Below, one piece after another: positions 47,973-59,095 of a DNA stretch of 64,000 bases. The notes beneath the pieces were generated by a model, which ran no database searches, had not been told where the DNA came from, and saw nothing but the letters and a program-made list of their open reading frames with translations. Source of the DNA: Cryptomeria japonica. Lineage: Eukaryota > Streptophyta > Pinopsida > Cupressales > Cupressaceae. Every line of letters starts with the position of its first letter. Positions within the stretch are counted from its first letter, which is position 1. The DNA lies in the NCBI RefSeq assembly GCF_030272615.1, contig NC_081415.1, forward strand, positions 602,229,644 to 602,293,643. Reading direction: 5' to 3'. Position numbers and translations under genes: made by a program.

Positions 47973-49160
47973 ATGCCTGTCACTCGCTCTCAACGAAACA
48001 AACAAAGCGAGACACCCGCAGAATCAAGTATGAATCGCAGGTTATCAAATCCTTTTGAAGTTCCATCTTCAGAAGATCCTGAAATTACTGACGCAATTCT
48101 TCAGGAATGCCAAGAAAATCCTTCATTCCAAAAACTCATTGAAAAACTCATGGAAAATGACAAAGAAAAATATCTACTTATGCTTACAAGCAAAGGTGTC
48201 AAACTTCCTGAGGATTTCGACGCAAACGTCTTTCAAACAGGATCTCAACAATACACATATCAAGAACAACAAAGGGAAGACGAGACTCGCATACCTGAAC
48301 AACGTATTCCAGAACAACATATACCAGAAATGCGAGTACCTATGTTCGAAACCCCCGAACAACACATACCATTTGCTACACCTTTTCAAATGAGAACAAA
48401 TCCAAGGGAAGAACTCTTCCCTCGGCAAGATAATACGCCTTTGGTTGCTCTTACTCAACAGATGCAAATGTTGCAAAGACAAATGCATGATATGCAACAA
48501 GGGACAACAGTGCGGTATTCTATAAACAAAATCTGTCCTTATCCATTCGACATAAGCTTAAACATGATACCTTTTCCTCCAAACTCAGACATTCCCAAAT
48601 TTGATAAATATGATGGGAAAGGTGATCCTCGAGATCATGTTCGAGAATTTTGTACTATGAGTCTTGAATTTGCTCATAATGACACGTATCTGATGAGGTT
48701 ATTCCCAAGAAGCCTGGGAGGACAAACAATGGAATGGTTATCCAAGATTACACCACCTGTTAGATCATTTGACGAATTGGTCAACAAGTTCATCACCCAT
48801 TATTCTTACAACATCCAACATGCCATAACCATGTTAGATATCTACAACACCAAACAAAAGAACAATGAAACATTCATGTTATTCCTTCAACGTTGGCGAC
48901 GCATGGTATCAAGATATCCTCGTGATATTCCTGAAAAAGAGAAAATGGAAATCTTCATTGATAACTTGAATGGGGAAATGAGTTACAGACTCAAACTTCA
49001 ATGCATCCCATCTTTTGACAAGTTAATTGAAAATGGCATCCAAGTAGAGGAAGCTTGTGTCAAAAAGGGAACACTCAAGTTCTACAAAGAAGGAACGAAC
49101 TCATCAAACTACAATAACCAAAACAATACCAATCTAGACAAAACTCGATTTTGGACTTGA
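47973..49160 (+). CDS. Gag of the Tat gypsy element
   Basis: I start at ATG 47973 (MPVTRSQRNKQ), the usual type of gypsy gag start; an in-frame ATG at 47940 would add 11 residues. The protein has an acidic, Gln-rich first part with repeated IPEQ/IPEM phrases (about residues 100-140). Then comes the retrotransposon gag core: DKYDGKGDPRDHVREF (about 210), MEWLSKITPPVRSFDELVNK (about 250) and FLQRWRRMVSRYP (about 305). It ends at TGA 49158-49160, but the same frame continues open into pol without a break. Family role: forms the particle shell and packages RNA. Confidence 0.92.
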   Translation: MPVTRSQRNKQSETPAESSMNRRLSNPFEVPSSEDPEITDAILQECQENPSFQKLIEKLMENDKEKYLLMLTSKGVKLPEDFDANVFQTGSQQYTYQEQQREDETRIPEQRIPEQHIPEMRVPMFETPEQHIPFATPFQMRTNPREELFPRQDNTPLVALTQQMQMLQRQMHDMQQGTTVRYSINKICPYPFDISLNMIPFPPNSDIPKFDKYDGKGDPRDHVREFCTMSLEFAHNDTYLMRLFPRSLGGQTMEWLSKITPPVRSFDELVNKFITHYSYNIQHAITMLDIYNTKQKNNETFMLFLQRWRRMVSRYPRDIPEKEKMEIFIDNLNGEMSYRLKLQCIPSFDKLIENGIQVEEACVKKGTLKFYKEGTNSSNYNNQNNTNLDKTRFWT

Positions 49161-52100
49161 AACAAAAACGACGGCAACAATGAATCCTATGATCCTAAAT
49201 CGAAACAGCCAGTCCTTGCTTTATCAGGAAATACTCAGAATACGAAAAATCCTAAAAATGCTACTCCCAATACACCAAACAATAGTCAAGGACAACTCAA
49301 CACCAACAATGCCAATGATAATCAAAACAAAAATCTGAATCCAGGGCCTAACAACAATTCACGCAACAACACCAACAATTTCCATAAGCATATTTTCACA
49401 CCATTGGGCCAATCATTAGAGTCCGCATTCAGAGAGCTGTTAGCAAACAAAGTTCTTTCTTTACCTCTAATCAACAATTACGAACCCCCGATCAAACCAC
49501 CTTGGTGGAATGATTCCCATTATTGTGATTTTCATCGAAACAAAGGTCATAGAACAAACGAGTGCATGAGATTGAAACACATAATCCAAGACATGATTGA
49601 TCGAGGTGACTTAACAGTGGATGGTCTCAAAACAAATAATGATCACGAAGCCTTCAAAGATCCTTTACCAAATTATAACAAAGATGGAGCATCAAGTTCA
49701 AATGATACACGCGGAGCTCGTATTAATCACATCTACAACAACACAATCAATCACATATCAGCTGAAGACCATCAAGTCAATGTTATAACCATTAGAGATA
49801 AACGTGATCATGAATCTATCAATGTAACAACCCGGACCCAGAAATATGTCTTAAAGGGGCATACTGCACCTCCAACCACCACACCAAAGATCCAATACGA
49901 CTTAGTTACTCAACTGCGAAAAACTCCGGCTCAGATATCTATCCTGGAATTGTTAAAACTATCTCCAAGACACAAAGACATATTGGAGCAAGCGCTCTTA
50001 GAAACAAATGTACCTCAAAATCTGGATACAGGCAGATTCCAAGCTATGGTGGCCCACATGACAGAGTCTCATAACCTCACTTTCTCAGAGCATGATAATA
50101 CTTCATTAAGTCATCCGCATAATACTCCTCTACATATTGAAGTCATTGTTTGCAAACACCATGTCAAAAGAGTCTTAATAGATGGAGGAGCCGGACTTAA
50201 TATATGTACTTTAAAGCTTATCCGTGCACTAGGTTTCTCAGAAGAATCTATTGATCCTTGTAAAAGGATTACCATAAAAGCATATGATGATGAGGAATGG
50301 TCCTCTAAAGGAACAGTGATATTACCTATTCAGGTAGGCCCAGTGCAAAAGGATACTATATGTCAAGTTTTAGATATTGATCTCACTTATAATATCTTAC
50401 TAGGCCGACCCTGGATACATGAAATGCAAGCAGTACCTTCTACATACCACCAGTGTGTCAAATTTCCTTATGATGGACAGGAAATCTCCATATCAGCTGA
50501 TCACAATCCATTTCAACATTGCAATGCAATGGGGGCAGCCCAAGATAGTTTGGTTCCTTATAACAGAGAAAAGCAGCGGTCTTCAACATCTGATCCACCA
50601 ACCGTAAAATCCAACTCCTTATGGGGAGATTTCAAACAAAAAATGCAAATCAAGGACCAAGGCATGGGTGAATACTCTATGGAGCCTTTGTGTTTAACCA
50701 AATTGCCAACATCACCTAGATCGCATGGTTTACCTACTCTATCAACACATCAGGCAACTCAGCCCATAACTAAATTTGATGGTACCTTCATCCAATTGGG
50801 GACTCTAGCACACGAATCAGAAGATAAAGATGTTCTTAACTGGTTATACAAAGATGAAGAAGAAGCTAATAGAGCGGCCGCTCTAGACATTGTTCTACCA
50901 ACGCACTTGTATGGAAAAGGCTACTTAATCATGAAACAAATGGGATATGGCGGTAAAGGACCTATTGGGAAATGCCAAGAAGGAGTCACTGAACCTATAG
51001 ATCTTCCTTCACAACCTAGTAGAAACAAAGCAGGATTAGGTTCTAAATTCACTTTCCTATTAAAAAGGCCGCCACATACAAATACAAAACCTCAATGGAA
51101 AGAAAAGAAGAAATATAAAGAAGAATCATGGCAGGAAGCTCTCTTTGAATCAGCAGAAACAATCCGTAAGGCAAGAGAACGTCAAGATCAGAGGATACAT
51201 CAGGGAAAGTTTCTGGATCATAAGAAGGCCATATCTGCAGCAGTGGCTCATATTCACACACCGGTGGCTCAAGAACAAATCATATCATCACAAGCACCCA
51301 TCATTCCTCCCCGAGGAAGCACAATCTATGAACAAATCCAGAATGTAGAAGATGGATCAGATACAGAATCAACACAGAATGTCAAAATAGTATCTATCAT
51401 CAAAGATTTATTTTCGCCATACAACATACCTGTCTACAGTACAGATAGAATTTGGGATGATGCATATGAAATAGATTCAAATGAATATGAATGGGGTACC
51501 TGCTCTGATACTACTACAAATATCCCCGATGATACTGATTTCATATCCATTTCTCAAGAAGAACATAACACAGAAGATAGGCCTCTTGAATTTGGACCAC
51601 AACATATCTATGACGTTCAGGAAAGCAAACAGAAATATTATGAACAAGTCTATGTAGAAGATGATACCATCGAAGACCTCGATGAAACCCTAAATTTCTT
51701 TAAAAACAAGACCCATCATGATGATAACTCTATTCTAACACTTACAGTAGCTGAACTTGACCCGCCCCATGATTCCTTACCACTTGTCTTCCCTGATCTC
51801 ATCGACTGGACTGAACCTGAGACTCATGATATCCCAATTTTTCCAGATGATGAATCTATTATCCACTACCTATGTACCGTAAATCCCGAAACAGGCTCTG
51901 CCAGTGAACCGCATAACGACGTCTGTTCTTCAGGGAGTGCCAAGTCTCTCAGTCACAAAAATGAATCAAATAATGAATCTAATGCTGAAAACCAGTCAAT
52001 GGCAGCAATGGATCCCAAAAAAGTAAAAATAAAGGACGCATCTGAGGGTGAAAACCTTTTTAAGGCACCTAACGATGGGAGACTTGACAATCTTCCTGAA

Positions 52101-55100
52101 CATTTTCATGAACGATCACCCATATTGATTGAGCCCACTCAATCAATCAACATTGGTACCACTGAAGCAGCCAGAAACATTCACCTTGCAGAATCTCTGA
52201 CAGAAGAGGAAAGATTGGCATTCATCATCTTCTTTAAAGGACAACAAATTAACTTTGCCTGGTCATATGCTGATATGCCTGGAGTGGATCCACACCTAAT
52301 CATGCATCACTTATCCATCTCTGTGGGGGTTAAACCAGTCAAGCAGAAACTACGGAAGATGAATCCACAAATAGCACTCATGGTCAAAACGGAATTAAAG
52401 AAATTATTAGATGTTGGATTCATCCGACCTATTGACTATGCAGAATGGATTTCTAACATTGTTCCAGTCTCAAAACCAGATGGTAGTATCAGAATATGCA
52501 CCGACTTCAGAGATGTCAATAAAGCTTGCCCAAAGGATGACTTTCCTCTACCAAGTATTGATATAATTGTAGATCTCACAACAGGCCATGCAATGCTCTC
52601 ATTAATGGACGGTTTCTCGGGCTATAATCAAATCAAAATAGCTCCTAAAGATCAAGACAAAACAGCATTCACCTGTCCTTGGGGAACCTACTGTTGGAAT
52701 GTAATGCCTTTTGGCTTAAAGAATGCCGGAGCCACTTACCAAAGAGCAATGACAACCATATTCCATGATATGATGCACACATTTATGGAAGACTATGTGG
52801 ATGATTTACTAGCCAAATCTTTCACCAGAGCTAAACATCTTGGCATCCTAACAAAGATCTTTGCTCGGTTGCAGAAATTCAAAGTCCGACTCAACCCTAA
52901 GAAGTGTGTCTTCGGGGTTACATCAGGCAAGTTACTAGGTTACATCGTCTCAGCTAAAGGTATTGAAGTGGATCCAGCAAAGGTACAAGCCATTATGGAT
53001 ATGCCACCACCAAAGAATATCAGTCAACTTCGATCTCTCCAAGGGCGACTTCAATCAATCAGGCGATTCATCGCTCAACTAGCAGATAAAAGTCTGCCAT
53101 TTAACCACTTGTTACACAAAAATGTGCCATTCAAATGGGAGACTAAATGTGCAGAATCCTTTTACCAAATTAAACAGTACCTGATGAATCCACCAGTTCT
53201 AGTACCACCAATTGCAGGAAAGCCTCTTATATTGTATATATCAACGACAGATGTTTCACTGGGGGCATTATTGGCACAAGAAGATCAACAAGGAAAAGAA
53301 CGCGCCATATATTACATCAGTAGAACATTGAATGGATATGAGCTCAATTATACATTCATTGAAAAGGCTTGCCTAACAGTTGTTTTTGCATCTCAAAAGT
53401 TCCGACATTATATGCTAGCACACACTATCAAGCTAGTAGCCAAAATTGATCCTCTCAAGTATTTACTCAGCAAGGCAGCTCTCACAGGCCGATTGGCTAA
53501 ATGGGTTATGATTCTTAGTGAGTTTGACATCCACTACATAGAAAGACGAGCTATCAAAGGACAAGCAATTGCAGATCAGTTAGCTGAAGCACCGCTACCA
53601 GGAAAACAAACCATGGACATTGAATTTCTAGACAGGGACGTTTTTGCTCTTTCCTCCAAACAATGGACCCTATACTTTGATGGATCCTATACACAACATG
53701 GTTCAGGGGCCGGCATTCTATTCATCACCCCTGAAGGACACACTATGCCAAGATCATACAGGCTTATGTTTCCATGTACAAATAATATGGCTGAATATGA
53801 AGCATTGGTCATAGGCATCAAAATGGCTGTCGAATGGAAGATCACAGAATTAAAAGTCTATGGAGACTCACAATTGGTCATCAATCAAATCAACAACAAC
53901 TATCAGACAAAGGATGATAAGCTACTACCCTACAAACGGATGGTGGATGATTTCAAACAGTATTTTGTGCACATCACTTTTGAACAAATACCAAGGTTAA
54001 ATAACAAAGCAGCCGATGCAATGGCTACGATCGCTTCATTACTACAAATTCCAGAACAACAGAGTCGTTATGAGTTCCTAGTAGAGCAACTGTTCTCTCC
54101 CGCCTATGACCATTCTGAATCTCATGTTATATATGCCTTAACCGGTTCAGATTCTCCGTTATATGGACCAATATACGACTACCTCAAGCATAATATATTA
54201 CCCATTGACCAATCCCGTAACCAAAAATGTAACTTTATCCGACAAGCTGCCCGTTACACCCTTACCGCTGATACCTTATATCGTCGAGGTCTAGATGGTA
54301 CTCTTCTTCGTTGTCTTGATCGTAATGATTCTGATTCAGCTTTACACGAGCTTCACGAAGGTATTTGTGGTACACATTCGAGTGGCACTACTCTTGCTAA
54401 AAAGCTTCTACAAATGGGATACTACTGGCCTACCATGGAAAAAGACTCATATCATTTCGCCAAGAAATGTCCTAAATGCCAAATCCATGGCAATCTAATA
54501 CATGCACCAGCACAGGAACTACAACCATTTACCACCTCCTGGCCCTTTTGTCAGTGGGGATTGGATCTGGTAGGCAAAATACATCCTTCATCTTCAAATG
54601 GACACAAGTTCATTATAACTGCCACAGAATACTTTACCAAATGGATTGAAGCAGTTCCCATGACCACAGTGACTGGGAAAAAAATTGCTTCTTTTATCTT
54701 AAATTATCTGATCTGCAGATATGGTATTCCAAGTTCAATTGTCACAGATAATGGACGACCTTTCAAAAACCAAGATGTGCAGGAACTATGTGAAAAATTC
54801 AAAATCCAGCATCGATTTTCTACACCATACTATCCACAAGGAAATGGTCAGGCAGAAGCATCTAACAAAACGATCCTAAAAATCCTCAAGAAAACAGTGA
54901 ATGATGCAGGCAAAGATTGGCATGTACAACTCAATCCAGCTCTTTGGGCCTACAGGACTAGCATCCGCACACCTACAGGGGCAACACCATATTCCTTGGT
55001 ATATGGATCAGAGGCTATTTTACCCTTGGAGGTAGAAATTCCATCTCTTAGAGTCTCTTTGAAAGGTTTGATTCCAGATGAAGAGTATCGGGTCAACCGA

Positions 55101-55415
55101 CTGCAAGAATTGGAACTATTAGATGAAAGACGCCAACATGCTTATACTCATCTCAAAGCATATCAGCAACGCATGTGCCAGAGCTACAATCATAAGGTCA
55201 TTCCTCGTAACTTCAAAGTTGGTGATCTAGTCCTAAAAGAAAATCCCCGAAACCAGCAAGATAGAGAAAAGAAAGGGAAATTTGAACCTAACTGGTTGGG
55301 TCCCTATGTCATCATTTCAGTCTATGGATCAGGTGCTTATCAGCTAACAAATTCTGAAGGAGATGTGTTTGATGATCCAACTAATAGCATTCATCTAAAG
55401 AAGTACTATACTTAA
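49161..55415 (+). CDS. Pol of the Tat element: protease, RT, two RNase H domains, integrase (same frame as gag)
   Basis: Open from the codon after the gag TGA to TAA at 55413, with no ATG at its start, so it depends on readthrough or is cut off by a mutation. Positions: zinc-like CDFHRNKGHRTNEC (49527-49568); protease VLIDGGAGLNIC (about 50172); a G-patch-like segment (KGYLIMKQMGYGGKGPIGK, about 50916-51030); a long acidic linker (51100-52100); RT with VPVSKPDGSIRICTDFRDVN (about 52460), SLMDGFSGYNQI and YVDD (52794-52805). Next are the Ty3-type RNase H (about 53220-53590) and a second, archaeal-type RNase H (FDGSYTQHGSGAG about 53677, NMAEYEAL, YGDSQLV, NKAADAMA about 54004), the Tat hallmark. 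Integrase: HHCC zinc region (about 54340-54480) and catalytic D (54564), D (54747), E (54855), a DD35E arrangement. Catalytic residues appear intact. Confidence 0.93.
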   Translation, partial: NKNDGNNESYDPKSKQPVLALSGNTQNTKNPKNATPNTPNNSQGQLNTNNANDNQNKNLNPGPNNNSRNNTNNFHKHIFTPLGQSLESAFRELLANKVLSLPLINNYEPPIKPPWWNDSHYCDFHRNKGHRTNECMRLKHIIQDMIDRGDLTVDGLKTNNDHEAFKDPLPNYNKDGASSSNDTRGARINHIYNNTINHISAEDHQVNVITIRDKRDHESINVTTRTQKYVLKGHTAPPTTTPKIQYDLVTQLRKTPAQISILELLKLSPRHKDILEQALLETNVPQNLDTGRFQAMVAHMTESHNLTFSEHDNTSLSHPHNTPLHIEVIVCKHHVKRVLIDGGAGLNICTLKLIRALGFSEESIDPCKRITIKAYDDEEWSSKGTVILPIQVGPVQKDTICQVLDIDLTYNILLGRPWIHEMQAVPSTYHQCVKFPYDGQEISISADHNPFQHCNAMGAAQDSLVPYNREKQRSSTSDPPTVKSNSLWGDFKQKMQIKDQGMGEYSMEPLCLTKLPTSPRSHGLPTLSTHQATQPITKFDGTFIQLGTLAHESEDKDVLNWLYKDEEEANRAAALDIVLPTHLYGKGYLIMKQMGYGGKGPIGKCQEGVTEPIDLPSQPSRNKAGLGSKFTFLLKRPPHTNTKPQWKEKKKYKEESWQEALFESAETIRKARERQDQRIHQGKFLDHKKAISAAVAHIHTPVAQEQIISSQAPIIPPRGSTIYEQIQNVEDGSDTESTQNVKIVSIIKDLFSPYNIPVYSTDRIWDDAYEIDSNEYEWGTCSDTTTNIPDDTDFISISQEEHNTEDRPLEFGPQHIYDVQESKQKYYEQVYVEDDTIEDLDETLNFFKNKTHHDDNSILTLTVAELDPPHDSLPLVFPDLIDWTEPETHDIPIFPDDESIIHYLCTVNPETGSASEPHNDVCSSGSAKSLSHKNESNNESNAENQSMAAMDPKKVKIKDASEGENLFKAPNDGRLDNLPEHFHERSPILIEPTQSINIGTTEAARNIHLAESLTEEERLAFIIFFKGQQINFAWSYADMPGVDPHLIMHHLSISVGVKPVKQKLRKMNPQIALMVKTELKKLLDVGFIRPIDYAEWISNIVPVSKPDGSIRICTDFRDVNKACPKDDFPLPSIDIIVDLTTGHAMLSLMDGFSGYNQIKIAPKDQDKTAFTCPWGTYCWNVMPFGLKNAGATYQRAMTTIFHDMMHTFMEDYVDDLLAKSFTRAKHLGILTKIFARLQKFKVRLNPKKCVFGVTSGKLLGYIVSAKGIEVDPAKVQAIMDMPPPKNISQLRSLQGRLQSIRRFIAQLADKSLPFNHLLHKNVPFKWETKCAESFYQIKQYLMNPPVLVPPIAGKPLILYISTTDVSLGALLAQEDQQGKERAIYYISRTLNGYELNYTFIEKACLTVVFASQKFRHYMLAHTIKLVAKIDPLKYLLSKAALTGRLAKWVMILSEFDIHYIERRAIKGQAIADQLAEAPLPGKQTMDIEFLDRDVFALSSKQWTLYFDGSYTQHGSGAGILFITPEGHTMPRSYRLMFPCTNNMAEYEALVIGIKMAVEWKITELKVYGDSQLVINQINNNYQTKDDKLLPYKRMVDDFKQYFVHITFEQIPRLNNKAADAMATIASLLQIPEQQSRYEFLVEQLFSPAYDHSESHVIYALTGSDSPLYGPIYDYLKHNILPIDQSRNQKCNFIRQAARYTLTADTLYRRGLDGTLLRCLDRNDSDSALHELHEGICGTHSSGTTLAKKLLQMGYYWPTMEKDSYHFAKKCPKCQIHGNLIHAPAQELQPFTTSWPFCQWGLDLVGKIHPSSSNGHKFIITATEYFTKWIEAVPMTTVTGKKIASFILNYLICRYGIPSSIVTDNGRPFKNQDVQELCEKFKIQHRFSTPYYPQGNGQAEASNKTILKILKKTVNDAGKDWHVQLNPALWAYRTSIRTPTGATPYSLVYGSEAILPLEVEIPSLRVSLKGLIPDEEYRVNRLQELELLDERRQHAYTHLKAYQQRMCQSYNHKVIPRNFKVGDLVLKENPRNQQDREKKGKFEPNWLGPYVIISVYGSGAYQLTNSEGDVFDDPTNSIHLKKYYT

Positions 55416-56819
55416 AGTAGCCTAGTGCACGAAAAACGACAAAAACAAACAAAAAAATACAAAACTCCAGAAAAAGTCAAAATACAAAGTACAATAAAAA
55501 CAAATGGTGAAAACCTGGTAAACAGGCGCCTTTGTGAAAGGCCGGCTCCTTTCTCTATATCCATGCCATTTTATCCATCAACACGCTATCGGCCATCGCC
55601 CGACACTTAGCCTCTATCCATCCAGGATATACTTCGTGTAGTCACTATCCTGAGTTATCTATCTGTATCTATTCTCTTATCGTACCACACCATGACTTGG
55701 AAATCACTGTACATAACCATATCCAGACAAACACTCATCTAGGGGCATTAAACTATTCACAAACTTGCAAACATTCAAAGACATTCCAACTATTGTAAAA
55801 TCTCAAGACACAGGACATCCAACAAACACAACTGCACTTCATTACAAACAACCAAAACACGAACAATACACAAGAAACTCAAGGATGGATGATTTTCTGA
55901 AATACTAAATGTTGCATTATCGCATTAAAGTCTTGATTATTTTACATTTTGAACTTTTTTAAATTGGAATCTTCTCATCTCATCAAAAGCTTCAAAGCCA
56001 AAGATCATGAGGAACTTCCAAAATTTTCTTAGTCTTCTGTCTAGGAGGCGATCACTTGTACTGTGTGAATATTTGCCTCGAGACGTGATCCATATCACTA
56101 AAGGCTTGATCCCATTTCACGCATATAAATGATCTACTCTTGTCTGTTTACGCAATACGCACTCAGGTCGTCCTGGTTCAATTATACCTTGACGCTTGTG
56201 CTATCTTGCAAAATTAAAAATCATGTAAATTTTACTCAGGTTATTATGGTTCAATTATACCATTATGCTTGTATAAATTTTCAACATTTCCAAAAATCAA
56301 GAAAAGCTCCATGATGATATTTACAAAGAAAGCAAATAAATGGTTATATCGGATGGCAAATACAGAATGAGAGATGATCCAAACACAATTAGTTGCATAT
56401 CATTTTACAATTAGTTGCATATCATTTTACAATTAGTTGCATAACATTTTACAATTAGTTGCATCTCATTTTATAATAAGTTACATCTCATTATTATCCC
56501 TTCTATCATTATTACATCATTACACATCATCTTACATAAAGCCGCATATTAACATCATACATCTCATTTTCAAGATACATCTCATAACATACAAAAACAT
56601 ACATATATATCATACATTACATCATGTATATAAGCATTACATCATCATGTAAAAAGGAAGAAGCACACATAAAACATACATCCATAAACACATCACATCG
56701 GTCAAAAATGGTGCTCTATATATATATCTCTCAAAAAATGATCAACATCTACAAAATGTATCAAAACTGTGTCCGGTACAAAGAATACACTGCTCAAAAT
56801 ACAATAGAGACCATGTCTC
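55416..56819. other. 3' non-coding region after pol
   Basis: 1.4 kb between the pol stop and the convergent antisense gene. A tandem repeat lies at 56385-56494. A 61-codon frame at 55425-55610 is not supported. Confidence 0.5.
56385..56494. repeat. Tandem 22-bp repeat, about five copies
   Basis: ACAATTAGTTGCATATCATTTT repeated with 0-5 changes per copy, the last copy most degenerate. It lies beyond the end of the antisense gene. Confidence 0.88.
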
Positions 56820-58781
56820 TCAAGTATGACTATCCCCTGATGGAGATGGTCTAGCCCCTGAGGCACCTGCTCCTGGATCTCTAGGAGGATCCTGTCTGGC
56901 TCCTGAAACACTCACACCCGGATCGGCAGGAGGGTCCTGTCCCGCTGGCCCTGTCACTCCACGGCTCTCCGATCGTGTCTCGGCAGTTCGAGATCGACTC
57001 GATCTCGACTGCACAAAGCTCTCTACACGCCGCTCTCTGGGAACCGCCTCCTCATAGTGCCGCCTGTAATATGCAGCCTCCTGCACACTCCGTGTCAGCT
57101 CTCTCAGGGTGTCTCTCAAGGGACCACCCGCCGCAGCTCTCTCTACGGTCGCCAAGGCCTCCTCTACTCGCCCCCGCTGCTCCATCTCGGTATCTCTCTC
57201 AGTGATCAACTGAGAGATCTGCCTCTGATAAGTCAAAATCTATGCCTGTAGCTGCTGCACAGTGATCTGAAGGGTCCGGATCTGGGCGTCCTCTACGTGT
57301 CCCGGCACTCGAACCCGTAGTGGTACCTGTGCTGGCGCCACTCCCCCCACTCGGCCTGTCCTGGGTACGGGAGGTGGAAGTATATCTATCCTCCTCCTCT
57401 ACACTGGTCTCCCCACCTCCTCCTCTCCTCCTCCTACTGCCGCTAATACCTCTGTAACTCTCCCCTCTCTACTGGCTCCAATGGCCAATCCTCCCCTCCC
57501 TCTCTCAATCCGGCCCAGCCGTACTGCCCTCTGCACACCTCTCCCTCTCCTCCTCCCTCTATCTCCCCCATCTCCCCCATCATCTCCATCATCCCCCTCA
57601 TCTCCCCCGTCTCCCTCCTCTCCATCCGAATCAAAAGCTGGTCTCATCTCCTCTGGATCTGAGATCCTCGCAACGGCCCGAGCAGCGAATAAACGAGCGA
57701 ACTTGTCAGTCATACCGGCATCCTGTATCTTTGGGGCATAGTCCCAGATCTGCCCAGCCAAACCAGTAAACTCCTCAATCGCAACGGCACTGTCAATAGT
57801 CGGCCCCCAATCGGCCACATCCTGCTGCCGCCGTGCATATAGGCACATCCCCTGTGGAACACCCTGCTGCCTCCCGAACTGCCTCAAAACTCGGGTAACC
57901 AAAAATCGCTCAATGATGAACGGGGTCCTCCCAATCAAATGCCTCGTCATGAAAACGAATGGCATCTCCATCCCATCCTCAGCCCATACCTCGCAGCCTA
58001 TATACGGTCTCCAGGTGACCGTATCTATGTCATCAAAAACCCTCCTCCAGTGCTCTAGTTTGCCCAGCTTACGCTGGACAACTAGGCCTCTATAACCATA
58101 TGCATAAGCTGCCCCCACGGGCCTATCCCTGTCTGCCAGTGGCCTCACTGCTGGAATGTGCTCCCAGCACCATACCTGTAAGAGTGTCACCCCTGCCGAT
58201 AAATTGCTATAACCGAGGTATACTACCTCGTGCAGGCTCCTGTAAAGGTGGGCCAACATCGCTGACCCCCATGCAAATCTCTTCCCCTGTGTGACCATCT
58301 GCTCTAGCACTAGCCCCCATCCCACTGAAAATCCCTTTCACCTACGATCAGGACAAAGGAATCCTCCAATAAATCCTACCAATACAGATGGCAGCGGCGC
58401 ATAATCTAGATCCAGGAACTCCTGCCATGGGATCTCATAACCGCAGACACTCTCATCATGAAACATCCGGCGCAGTGCCTCTGTGCCGCCCTCCTCTGTC
58501 TGCTCATAGGGCAATATAGCTCCTACCACAGGAATACGCAGGATGCGATAGCAGTCCTCTGGTGTCACGGTCATCTCCCCAGTAGCAAAATGGAAGGTGT
58601 TCATGTCACTATGCCACCTCTCTGCCAGTGCTGTCAAGAGTCCCCGGTTCACAGTGAACCGAGGCATATCTAAAAGTGAGGTCAATCCACACCTCTCAAT
58701 AATGTCCAGGTCTGCCTGTGACAGACGTGGTATCAGTGTCCATGGTCTCGGGAATCTCTCCCTCGACTGCACGATCCCCAA
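56820..58781 (-). pseudogene. Antisense plant mobile domain (PMD) gene in the Tat element
   Basis: One minus-strand frame of about 650 codons runs from 58781 to a stop at 56820, with only three internal stops: TGA 58338, TAG 57399 and TAG 57240. The N-terminal 250 residues are a plant mobile domain (aminotransferase-like, PF10536 type): RFTVNRGLLTALAERWHSD, FATGEMTVTPEDCYRI, VLVGFIGGFLCPDRR, then WGSAMLAHLYRSLHEVVY and TLLQVWCWEHIPAVRP. An acidic Asp/Gly/Glu run and an Arg/Gly-rich stretch follow (about 57640-57450), then a coiled coil (57236-57000). No ATG is at the start; a T-rich tract ending in CAG (58788) looks like a splice acceptor, so an upstream exon is likely. Plant PMD proteins of the MAIN/MAIL type are linked to transposon silencing, and PMD genes also occur inside plant transposons. 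Each stop could come from one C-to-T change on the coding strand (CGA or CAG). Confidence 0.82.
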
Positions 58782-58899
58782 TCACTCCTGTCAACAAACA
58801 AAACATATCCAATATCAGATTCCACATCAACAAAAAGATATCAAAATAAAACTTACATCAAATACATGAAACAACTTTGCTCATCTACATCAAGTTCAA

Positions 58900-59095
58900 A
58901 ATCCTATCATCTCATATCAACTTGTAAAACAACTCAAGTTCTCAAAAACCATATCAAAACTTGTAAAACAACTCAAGTACCACAATCACAAACTTGTAAA
59001 ACAACTCAAGTTTCCCACACATATCAAAACTTGTAAAACAACTCAAGTTTCCAACCCATATCGGCTTGTAAAACAACACAGGCTTTCATACACAT
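58900..59095. repeat. Repeated CTTGTAAAACAACTCAAG unit, five copies
   Basis: Near-palindromic ends (CTTG...CAAG) spaced about 35-45 bp apart, each followed by AT-rich sequence with CATATC. It lies in the leader or intron of the antisense PMD gene. The last copy is altered (CTTGTAAAACAACACAGG). Confidence 0.85.

Noticed and set aside
57481-57741. Pro/Ser-rich plus-strand frame
   Set aside because: Shadow of the acidic Gly/Asp stretch of the antisense PMD gene.
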